Below, one piece after another: positions 21,070 through 29,995 of a DNA stretch of 64,000 bases. Below the pieces are notes generated by a model. That model ran no database searches and was not told the DNA's origin. It saw only the letters and a list, made by a program, of their open reading frames with translations. The DNA is from Hortaea werneckii (Eukaryota; Ascomycota; Dothideomycetes; Mycosphaerellales; Teratosphaeriaceae), in assembly GCA_037044905.1 (NCBI GenBank), contig JBAOKB010000153.1, forward strand, positions 1 to 64,000. The letters run 5' to 3'. The position numbers were made by a program, and so were the translations under genes. Position 1 is the first letter of the stretch, and each line of letters opens with the position of its first letter.

Positions 21070-21567
21070 ATGGCTTCTCAAGGCGACAACCGCTCCTATC
21101 GACCGGAGACCATCCCTCCATCCCTCAAAGCCTGGGTGGAGGACAGCAGCCAGCACACGGAAGCACCCAGCACTGGCCAGAGCGCCCTTCATCTCTACAA
21201 TTCATCATACACCGCCTCAGACCTATGCAATGCGCTGCTGCTGGCTCGAAACCTATACCAGCAAGCCATAAGCTCCATCCTGGACGCCCTCAAGATCGCA
21301 AGTGACCAGCACGCCGGTCGCATCGATATCAGGTCCTACGCGGACGTTCGGTCTTGGACGGCCGTTCCGACCGACACGATGAATGCCAACAATTACATGG
21401 GCGACGATGTCACCGAAGAGAACCTGTTCGCTTGGGACTGGGGCACTGATCCTGACGGGGCCCAGAGGCTGCGGCGCACGATCGTAGCCATGTGCAAGCT
21501 GAGAGCGAGGATTGAGAGGGACGATCGGAGACTCAGATATGAAATCCTGGAGGCGCAGGGTGGATGA
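21070..21567 (+). CDS. Small hypothetical protein, 165 aa
   Basis: Single-exon frame starting MASQGDNRSYRPETIPPS. Predicted largely helical: ALHLYNSSYTASDLCNALLL, ARNLYQQAISSILDALKIA, and a charged C-terminal helix with RTIVAMCKLRARIERDDRRL. No signal peptide or cysteine motif. Family not recognised. Codon use and the sensible start support a real gene, but no conserved motif does. Confidence 0.55.
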   Translation: MASQGDNRSYRPETIPPSLKAWVEDSSQHTEAPSTGQSALHLYNSSYTASDLCNALLLARNLYQQAISSILDALKIASDQHAGRIDIRSYADVRSWTAVPTDTMNANNYMGDDVTEENLFAWDWGTDPDGAQRLRRTIVAMCKLRARIERDDRRLRYEILEAQGG

Positions 21568-22010
21568 GGGAGTGTTCATGATAAGAGGGACGACGAGTTG
21601 GATGTCGTTCAGCGAGTGGGAGACGTTCTTGGCTGAATGGAATCGCGCTGTGTGGCGTTTACAATGAGGGATCGAATTTCCAGCATGAGGTCGTGCATTG
21701 GGGTGTCCAATCCAGAAGCATATATTAAACCATTTCTGGTCGTCATGACTTGTTTGTTTGCTCGTGATTCCGGCGTGGCATATCTCATTGCGCTGCCCCG
21801 CGGAAGGATTGCGGCCGCGGTGGCTTGGCGAAGGCTGAGCCCAATGTCCTTGCATGATCACCAGGGCACTGCCCTCATACGAGAACCTCACTTACATAGG
21901 CCACTCAAAGTGTTATAAAAAGTCACGACATCATCGTCTGCTGACAACAGTAAGTACTAGGACTTTCCAATATTTCTCTCCTGCTTAACCCAACCTGGAA
22001 CCCCGTTGAA
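21568..22010. promoter_or_regulatory. Upstream region of the arrestin gene
   Basis: 443 bases between two plus-strand genes. A TATAAAA-like element at about 21915-21921 lies roughly 90 bases before the ATG at 22011, followed by a pyrimidine-rich stretch (TTTCTCTCCTGCTTAACCC). Confidence 0.35.
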
Positions 22011-23351
22011 ATGGGCAAGTTTGGCGCGCTCATCATCCGGGTCGTGCTAGACGAGCCCAAGCGTATTTACTGTGGCCCAAAGGAGGCTGTCACTGGCCAT
22101 GTAAGCGTGTACTACGACACCTCGTACTCGAGGAAGAAGCGAGAAGAGATGCCCTCAGACCTCTTCGGGCCCCTCAAGCTGTCGATCATCTTCCACGGCC
22201 GAGCAAAGACCAAGATCACCAAAGACAGTGGCGGCGGTTCCTCCGTCTATCGTGGAAGGGCGCCGCTGTTCCATGTCGTCTCGGAGATACACGATGGGCC
22301 ATATCGTTCTGCCCCGGGTGAGACGCAGCGGCTGCCCTTCTCGGTCTGCTTCCCTCCCACGGTCGACATGTCGCACGCCGGCGTCTGGGAAGCGCACCCC
22401 CAATTTGACCGGGACTTTTCAGAAGATGTTCCCCCGTCCTTCAAGACCGATCACCATCACTTTTATTCTAAGTTCGAGACTTTCACCGAATACCGAGTGG
22501 GCACTACCGCGACCATGCCAGGCATCGACCTCAAGATCATCACCCTCTCTGAGCACGAGGAGCCCCAAGTCCTATACGAGCAGCCGCGGACGAGAGTGGA
22601 AGACGTCGACGCAGCCAACAATATCTGGCGAAGCCGGCTCAAAATCCGCAACGCCGAGCTCCTGCCCGAGAGCGAGCGACCGAGTGGGTTCAGGGAAAAG
22701 GTCAAAGCCATGACCCGTTCCGACTACTTCCCCGAATACTACTTCGAAGCCCTATGCACGCACCCGCAACGACTCTACCTCCAAGAACCGATCCGATTCG
22801 AGCTCCGCATCCGGCCCCAAGCCGAGCTCTCCACGGCGCCGCTGTGGCCGGACCTCTACCTCAAAACCTTCGCCGTCACGCTGCACGCGCGGACGCTGGT
22901 GCGCGCCAACTTGCACATCCTCAGCGAGCCGGAGTCGCTCGGGGAGGAGAAAGTGCTCGGGTTCGTGGCGACAGAGCACAACCTCCCGCCGGGTCCATTC
23001 GAGAAAGCGAACGATATGACGAAGAGCATCGTGACGGGACCCTTGAGCGGCGGACCTAGCTCGTTCACCACGTTCAATATCGCCCGGTCGTACCAGATGC
23101 AGATCAAGTTCGTCGTGGCGGGCGCGGGGAAGGAGTTCAAGTCGGAGCGGCGCATACCGGTAGAGGTCTGTCCGCCGCTGATTCTGCCCGGAGCCGATGG
23201 GCCGGGGGCTGGGGCTGCTGCGATGCCGGGAGGGGAGACAATCGCAGGACCCTCTTCTGCGAGAGCTGGCGCAGCGGGAGGGCCGGATGGGTTGCCTAGG
23301 TATGAAGCGCAGGTCGAGCCTCCGGCGTATGGCGAGCAGAAGGGCGCATGA
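22011..23351 (+). CDS. Arrestin-domain protein with PY motif
   Basis: 446 residues, intronless. The arrestin N-domain begins at once (LIIRVVLDEPKRIYCGPKEA, VTGHVSVYYDTSY) and continues through LKLSIIFHGRAKTKITK and QRLPFSVCFPPTVDMS. The C-domain includes THPQRLYLQEPIRFELRIRP and LYLKTFAVTLHARTLVRANL. The tail is Gly/Ala/Pro-rich and ends with a PPAY motif (QVEPPAYGEQKGA), the docking site for Rsp5/NEDD4-type ubiquitin ligases. By family knowledge such proteins adapt the ligase to plasma-membrane transporters or pH receptors for ubiquitination and endocytosis; the client is unknown. Only one clear PY motif is present. Confidence 0.85.
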   Translation: MGKFGALIIRVVLDEPKRIYCGPKEAVTGHVSVYYDTSYSRKKREEMPSDLFGPLKLSIIFHGRAKTKITKDSGGGSSVYRGRAPLFHVVSEIHDGPYRSAPGETQRLPFSVCFPPTVDMSHAGVWEAHPQFDRDFSEDVPPSFKTDHHHFYSKFETFTEYRVGTTATMPGIDLKIITLSEHEEPQVLYEQPRTRVEDVDAANNIWRSRLKIRNAELLPESERPSGFREKVKAMTRSDYFPEYYFEALCTHPQRLYLQEPIRFELRIRPQAELSTAPLWPDLYLKTFAVTLHARTLVRANLHILSEPESLGEEKVLGFVATEHNLPPGPFEKANDMTKSIVTGPLSGGPSSFTTFNIARSYQMQIKFVVAGAGKEFKSERRIPVEVCPPLILPGADGPGAGAAAMPGGETIAGPSSARAGAAGGPDGLPRYEAQVEPPAYGEQKGA

Positions 23352-23613
23352 TGCGGAGTGTCAGGGGACGGGAGGGTTGGACTTGGAAAGACCTGCGGAG
23401 CGGGAAGACGTATGGAGCGGAGCGCCAGCGAATGAGAGATATTGACGGGAGATGTGAGCCTACTGAGTCGGAGTTCCTTCAGCATACGAAGTTCTGAGAT
23501 TTAAGATACCCCTTTTTATTAGACAGCACTAGAACCCATTTCACGAGAAAAGACTTCCCTACCCAGTCCATGAGTAATCGCTCCCTCCATACCTTTCCCA
23601 CCAACCTCCATGA

Positions 23614-25125
23614 TCACCTCCGCGGTACGCCGCCGGGACAAACCCGTTCCGCCGTCTCCCGCCACAGCTCGAACTGAGCAGCCAGCAGGGGATGCGCATC
23701 GGGTCTCGCGGCCTTGATCAGCTCCACCGGTCGCGCCCACGGTTTGCCCTGCGCGGTGAAATGGATCACGGCCGCCGCGTCTTGCAGGTTGTACAGCTCT
23801 TGCGTGAAAGGGTGGCTGGGCAGGAAACGCGGAGTGGCGGTGTCCTGCTCCGGAGGCAAGGAAGGCTGGGAGTTGGGAGGGTCTTTGTTGAAGGATGGGA
23901 CGGGATGGGGCTGTTGGGTGCCGGAGGCGAGGGCGGCGTGCGCTATTGAGGGTTGTTGGGCATCCCATAGCTTCGGCATGGGGTGTTCTGAGGGTTCGGC
24001 TTGCATTGAAGGCGGTAACATTGCGAGGGGTGGTGGTGCACCGGAAACAGACGGTCGTGGTGGCTCGGCTCCTTGTCCAGCGTCCATTTCTGGCTGTGGC
24101 ATGCTTTCACCCTCAACCTGTCGCTTGCCAATGCCGCCATGTGACCCTGCTAGGCTATTGATGATATCGATGGTGGTCATATTCAGCTCTTGAGTCGGGT
24201 GATACCATTTTGGGAGATTCCAGTCTTCCCAGTGGCTATTGAGAGTTACGTACTCCCCGCTGAGCATCATGACGGTGTCGCCTAGTAGGTCATTGATAAG
24301 ATCCATGTCGAACTTGTCGTAGCCGATGGTATCGAGCGCATCCTCCACCGTCTTCCACAAGCGATCCGAGAGGCTGATCATCATGAACGTGCTAGCCAAA
24401 AAATCTCTTGAAAGCCAATACGCTCGAGGTGCCGCCAGATCGACCTCTGGCAGGCCCGCGAAGAGATGGTCCAGATTCTGCATTACAAGCTGATCAGAGT
24501 CTAAAGCTAGTACCCTCTTCAATCTCGGGTCCAGAGTGTGGAGCTTGAATGCCAGGAGCTTTAATAAGCAATCCTCGTAGTATGAGCCGACCATGGAGCT
24601 TTTCAACTTTGGCGTCTGTTCGTGATGAACGAATACACCGGCTGCTTCGAAGGACTGGATGTAAGGGCTTGAGACGCCGTCGGAAACCAGCATATGGATT
24701 GGCAGCTTCGTTTCGAGCTCATGCTGAAGGCGATAGATGTTGACAAGGGCCGAGCAGGCGTAGGAATCTGATGTGGCATAGAATGCGTACGCGAATCCCT
24801 TTGCGGCTGGGTCTACCTTCGACTTTGTCGGGTTATCGAGCCCTTCTTCTTCTGATGAAGCCGAATGCAAGACTGCAGTGGGATGGGCACCGAAACTGAC
24901 AAGACTTTCGAGCGTACTTTCTGGGGGTAGTTGGAGCTGCTGATTTTTGGATTCTGCATCCCCCTCCGGCGCTGGCAGCGGCCTTGTCATCCGCGCCGGG
25001 GGCTGTAGCGGTGCCCTATGATGATCCCACACATCGCCATTCATGTACTGCAATCCTGTCCAGAGCACAAGCGCTGTACAGATGATGAGGACGCCCGTCG
25101 CAAGATTCGATGCATGTGGATGCAT
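23614..25125 (-). CDS. GT8-family glycosyltransferase (type II membrane), with Pro/Gln-rich insertion
   Basis: 503 residues, intronless. Membrane anchor at residues 8-27 (LATGVLIICTALVLWTGLQY), stem to about 105, then a GT8 catalytic domain: GFAYAFYATSDSYACSALVN, LPIHMLVSDGVSS, the DXD motif in RVLALDSDQLVMQNLDHLF (209-211), and NLPKWYHPTQELNM. The domain is interrupted at about 333-435 by a low-complexity Pro/Gln/Ser stretch before the last motif, VIHFTAQGKPWARP (about 453-466), whose His normally coordinates the metal. It resembles fungal GNT1-like enzymes adding N-acetylglucosamine or glucose to glycans in the Golgi. Donor and acceptor are not deducible. Confidence 0.85.
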   Translation of the reverse strand: MHPHASNLATGVLIICTALVLWTGLQYMNGDVWDHHRAPLQPPARMTRPLPAPEGDAESKNQQLQLPPESTLESLVSFGAHPTAVLHSASSEEEGLDNPTKSKVDPAAKGFAYAFYATSDSYACSALVNIYRLQHELETKLPIHMLVSDGVSSPYIQSFEAAGVFVHHEQTPKLKSSMVGSYYEDCLLKLLAFKLHTLDPRLKRVLALDSDQLVMQNLDHLFAGLPEVDLAAPRAYWLSRDFLASTFMMISLSDRLWKTVEDALDTIGYDKFDMDLINDLLGDTVMMLSGEYVTLNSHWEDWNLPKWYHPTQELNMTTIDIINSLAGSHGGIGKRQVEGESMPQPEMDAGQGAEPPRPSVSGAPPPLAMLPPSMQAEPSEHPMPKLWDAQQPSIAHAALASGTQQPHPVPSFNKDPPNSQPSLPPEQDTATPRFLPSHPFTQELYNLQDAAAVIHFTAQGKPWARPVELIKAARPDAHPLLAAQFELWRETAERVCPGGVPRR

Positions 25126-27386
25126 GGGATTTGGTCTCGCTGCAAATCAGCACTTCCTGGATGGCTCGACAATTATTTTGGTCTCTACATCAGCTGATAG
25201 TGGCCAGCAGTCTCGGCCACCACGGCTAGATGCTGTTTGCGAAAAGATTTGAGGAAAGGGGATAACCTCAAGTGGAGTATACAGCGAACGACCTGGCTTC
25301 TTCCCAGGAGTCTGACCTACCGAAGGGATGTTTGTCATACGTTGCCGCATTCCAACTGTGCAGGGAAAGCCCCTGAGTGAGACATGGCGTTTTTGGTGCT
25401 CTCTCGGTATAGACAATAAGACCAAGGTGCCGTACTGGTGGTCTTAAGGATAATCAAGTCCACGTCGAGGATCAGTCTTGACGGTCGACATACCACCATG
25501 AAAATACACACATAGACCATGGGCCAGGAGAAAGGGAGGGATTAATGATCTCTTGGCAGGCGCGTGCCAATGCAGCAACGTCGCCATGTTCTGCCCCAAC
25601 ATCAAAAAATTTTCACCGGATCTGGACAAGACGTAGGATTGCAGCCGCCTCACGCTATTGCGCTGTTGGCCTGTTCCCCAATAGCGGAGGGCTGTTCAAT
25701 GAAACGGCGTTTGATTGGAGATTGCGCTTGGAACTGCTGGAGGTCGAGCTCGGTTCTCCACCGTCGCCCAAGGCGTTATACGGCTGGTTCGGCAGTCGCG
25801 TTGGGCGAGAGGGAATTGGATGAATGCAAAGGTCCTAGGAAATATTAGGTTAGGTACAGGACATGTAACGTGAGGCTCATCGGGATGCGGCAAGCACGGC
25901 CGGCCGGAGGAGACGGTGGGCGGGTTCGTGCATTGTGCGATGGCGGGCCGGGACCACTTCAAGCGAGGGGCGCTAGGCCGTGCGAATGACAGACTGCAGT
26001 ACAGTCGCAGACAGATTGGGGGGGCTAGCACTGATGCAGGGTGGGTGTGTATGTGGACGAGATGGGGTGTGCGGTGGACGGAACAGTCATGATGATGATG
26101 AGGCTCAAAGCCGCCTTGTATCCGTGCGCGTCCGCCACCCGTCCGTAGCGGTGCGTCCGTTCGCGATGCGGTCCCGACAAGCCAAGCTCACCCGAGGTAC
26201 AGTCAGAACAACAGAAGCAGCAGTGACAAGAAAGCGAGGCAGGCGGGCAAGCACAGCGAAGCCGGAATGGCAAAACTCGCGACGACCTTGGCGATGCTTG
26301 GTGGGACGTAGACTTGGGCTGCTGACGTATTCCCGGGGGTGGACTGTACATCCTACGGTTGCTACATACGTAGTAAGGAGAAGCATGTGGGGATGTGTAA
26401 TCGAGATATAGCGTGCTGGAAAGTCTCTTGTCCCTAAAGCTTGTGAAAACTTCTTCGCTGGGCTCCATCGAAGGATGAGACGATGTTACATGTCCGGGTC
26501 AGCCAAGAGCGATCAAGGTTGCAGCCTCCCATCCTGCACCGCGCTGCTCCTCTGGCTGCGCGCGTAATTTCTTGAGACGCGCGCGCGATTCGATTCGATG
26601 ATGATGATGCTGGTGGCAACTCTCAACAGCCCCGGTACCCCGGATGCTCGACAAGTGGAGCCTGATCGCTGGGGGCCTTGCCCACATGGGCACAAGCGTC
26701 CCATCACCTCGTGGTCCAAGTGGTCGAGTTGGTCCAAGTGGTCTTCGAACAGGAAACGGGCGGCCTCGCGCTGCATGGGCTCCAACGGTGGCGAGCGCCC
26801 ATCAGAACGATTCAGCATGTCTGTCAAATGAAGGGAGGCTCTACTGAGATTATGATACCCAGACGAGATCTCACCCAGCCGGGTATATTGCGACGCATCC
26901 CACCAGCCATGAGCTGTAGCGAGTCGCCTACATCCTTCAGTCCTCCCGGGAGTAGTCAGCCACTGACCTAATCAAGCAGCATGCAAAGCATTCCCGGCAT
27001 GTGTACGCCGGGCAGCTGACATAAAACCCATCAGAGGGAAGGAAAAAAAAAGTCGTTAGTGTACGTCATACGGTCCTTGCCCCAATCTGCAGGATCCAGC
27101 GTTACGAAGCTCGAGACAACCCACCCGCACTTGCCTCCAGAAGTATATGGACTCCACATGGAGGGCTAAACTCCTTCCCCATAATAATGTAGTCCGCCAC
27201 CTTTCCCGCCCCTTTCGTTCAAAACCTTTGCGGTGAGTGTAGAGCTAGGAATCGACGCCCGTCTGTGCGCACACACACTTATATTATCCCCGTGTCGCAT
27301 GGCATCGATATCTCACACTTCATCTCCATCCGCGTCAACAGCTTAGCAGGTTTCCTTCCGCCACTCTGGGCGAAGGCAGCGTGACC
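25126..27386. other. Long gene-poor intergenic region
   Basis: 2.26 kb between divergent genes (GT8 and MFS). Frames are short and overlap on both strands. There is a near-perfect short direct repeat of GGTCCAAGTGGTC at about 26712-26745, a run of ATG triplets at about 26598-26610 and a purine tract at about 27030-27052. No transposon ends found. The region likely holds both promoters and a long 5' leader of the transporter. Confidence 0.4.
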
Positions 27387-29438
27387 ATGGCGACCAAACG
27401 CGCGCACTTCCCCACCGAGGAGCCGTCTGAGGTCAACAACCAATCCGACCTGGAGCGCATGAACGAGAAGCTGGAAGAACACGAGGACTCGTCCGACAAA
27501 TCCGACCACAATGGCGAGACGCCCACCCCGGCCGCCGCGCGCAAGAAGAGCGGCGCCGGCAACGATGCCCCGGCGGACAACAAGCTTGAGACGCTCGGCA
27601 CCAACGACAAGTACGAGATCACCGAGGACGACTGCTACGAGGAGCTGGGCTACTGCTTCCCGAAGTGGAAGAAGTGGTACATCCTGACCATTATCTTCAT
27701 CGTGCAGGTGTCGATGAACTTCAACACGTCGCTGTACTCCAACGCCATCGGCGGCATCTCCGAGGAGTTCGGCATCACGCTGCAAGGGGCCCGCGCCGGT
27801 GCGGCCGTCTTCCTGATCACGTACGCCTTCGGGTGCGAGCTGTGGGCGCCCTGGTCCGAGGAGTTCGGTCGCTGGCCGATCCTTCAGCTTTCGCTGTTCT
27901 TGGTCAACGTCTGGCAGCTTCCTGTCGCGCTGGCGCCCAATATCGCCAGTGTTATGGTCGGTCGTGCGCTCGGTGGTCTGTCGACCGCCGGTGGCTCCGT
28001 CACCCTCGGTATGATTGCCGATCTGTGGGAGTCGGATAAGCAGCAGTACGCTGTAGCCTACGTCGTCTTCTCGTCCGTAGGAGGGTCCATCTTGGGACCC
28101 ATCGTAGGTGGTTTCACCGAGAAATTCTTAGTCTGGCAGTGAGTTTGCTCCTTGGGCTGTTTCAGCCGCGCCCTTTTTTGATTTGTAGATACTGACGAAT
28201 TTGCAGATGGTCCATCTGGGTCCAGCTCATCTTCGGTGGCGCCATCCAACTGGTCCACTTCTTCACCGTCCCCGAGACCCGCACGACCATCCTGATGAAC
28301 AGGATCGCGAAGCGTCGACGTAAAGAGGGTAACCCCAACATCTGGGGTCCGGACGAGCTGGTGCCCTTCAAGGACCGCTTTTCCGTCAAGGAGGTCCTCA
28401 TCACCTGGGCCCGTCCGTTCAAGATGTTCCTCACGGAACCCATCGTGCTGGTGTTGTCCCTGCTGTCCGGTTTCTCCGACGCCCTGATCTTCATGTTCAT
28501 CCAGTCCTTCTCCTTGGTGTATGGCCAGTGGGGTTTCGGACCGATTTTCATCGGGTTGGCCTTCATTCCTATCGGTATCGGCTACATTATTGCATGGGCA
28601 TCATTCATTCCGGTCTTCTGGCGCAACAAGAGGGATCGTGAAAGCAGACCCGATGACGAAAGAGCACAATACGAGTCACGTCTATGGTGGCTACTCTACA
28701 CGGCACCTTGCCTACCCATTGGGCTTATTGGCTTCGCATGGACGATTCAAGGTCCCCCGATCCATTGGATAGGATCCATGATCTTCGCTGCCATAGTAGG
28801 CATTGCCAACTACGCCATTTACATGGCAACGATCGACTACATGATCTGCGCGTACGGTCCATACTCTGCGTCCGCCACGGGTGGCAACGGCTGGGCGCGT
28901 GACTTCCTAGCTGGTGTTCTCACCGTCCCCGCGACACCCTTCTTCGAGAACATTGGCGCTGAATCCGGCAACAACCTCGAGTACGCCTGTACGATCCTCT
29001 TCTGCATTTCCTTCGTGCTGGTAATCGCCGTCTACGTGATCTACTGGAAGGGACCGGTACTCCGGAAGCGGTCGCCATTCGCCCAGCAGCTAGCCGACGC
29101 AAGACAGGACGAGGGCGGCAGACGGATGAGCTACCTCTCCACGGGAAGCGACCGCCGCGGCTCCGTTAACAGGAAAGCTAGTAAGTCGCGCTCATGAAGT
29201 CCCCCGTCCTATCCAGTAGACAAAATTCTAACGTTCCACAGGCGCAGGTGGCGAAAGTGGCAGTGGACGTCCCGGCATGGCACAGCGCAACTACAGCCAG
29301 AGCCATCGCTTCTTCGGTGAGAACCGCGTGACGCCCCGTCAAACACCCCGCGGCACTCCCGCAGCGTCTCGACGTGGTACCCCCGCCGCCTCCCGATCGA
29401 ACAGTGTCACGGACGACTCGCGGGCAGCGCGGAAGTAG
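27387..29438 (+). CDS. MFS transporter, DHA1 polyamine-transporter-like
   Basis: 640 residues from three exons: 27387-28138, 28207-29180 and 29242-29438. Introns are 68 bases (GTGAGT...TTGCAG) and 61 bases (GTAAGT...CCACAG). A charged 90-residue cytosolic N-terminus precedes the first helix (WYILTIIFIVQVSMNFNTSL). MFS features follow: FGCELWAPWSEEFGRWPILQ (loop 2-3 signature), VMVGRALGGLSTAGGSVTLG, and the second half from PIVLVLSLLSGFSDALIFMF to NLEYACTILFCISFVLVIAV, giving about 12 helices. The closest family is the fungal TPO/polyamine-type drug:H+ antiporters of the plasma membrane. The C-tail in exon 3 is basic, with a short tandem repeat (RGTPAASRRGTPAASRSNS), possibly phosphorylated. 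Substrate unproven. Confidence 0.87.
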
Positions 29439-29995
29439 TTCTTCCCCTGTCGGAGATGGGGTCGGAGGATATCATTCCGCCGTAATGAGAAGAGAATGAA
29501 GCAGATGAAAGAAGAAGAAGAAGGGGCGATAGAGCAGCAAGAATGAGATGATACATTCCCATATCTCTAGACATTGGATTCGTGTAGAAAGAAAGTAAGT
29601 CTTTCAAGTAAATTAATCTTCGAAGTAATGACAACAACTCTCCCATCATTCCCTCTACAGCTATTTCTCCACAAGCGAGCAAGCAATCAAGCAAGTAATT
29701 CTGTCTGGATAATCCGCTTCTTTCTGTCGTAAAGTGAGCTATCTAGAACCATTTTCCCCTGAACAAACGCCTGCCCAACGCCCTGCCAGAAAAACGCTAA
29801 TGACCGAAAAAGTTTCGTTAAGTGTGTCGAAAAGAGGGGTACCTTATGCGGTATAGGTATTATATTCCACGCCAGTCACCATCGTCCTGTTCCAAATCTC
29901 CTAGATTATCTCCTCTCTCTCTCTCTCTCTCTCGCTGAGGCAATCGGGGCCCGTAGCAAGACCCCGAATCCGGAAAACCCCCCATCCGCCTAGCC
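29439..29995. other. Intergenic between convergent genes, with CT repeat
   Basis: 557 bases containing both 3' ends. It holds purine-rich and pyrimidine-rich stretches and a perfect CT microsatellite at 29913-29933. Confidence 0.5.
29913..29933 (+). repeat. CT dinucleotide microsatellite
   Basis: About ten uninterrupted CT units, 60 bases downstream of the stop codon of the minus-strand gene ending at 29996. A simple sequence repeat likely to vary in length between strains. Confidence 0.9.

Noticed and set aside
23519..23968. 149-codon minus-strand frame
   Set aside because: Out-of-frame shadow of the GT8 gene C-terminus.
26434..26827. Minus-strand frames with HLDQLDHLDH repeats
   Set aside because: The repeat stems from a short direct DNA repeat in intergenic sequence; no start context or homologue recognised.
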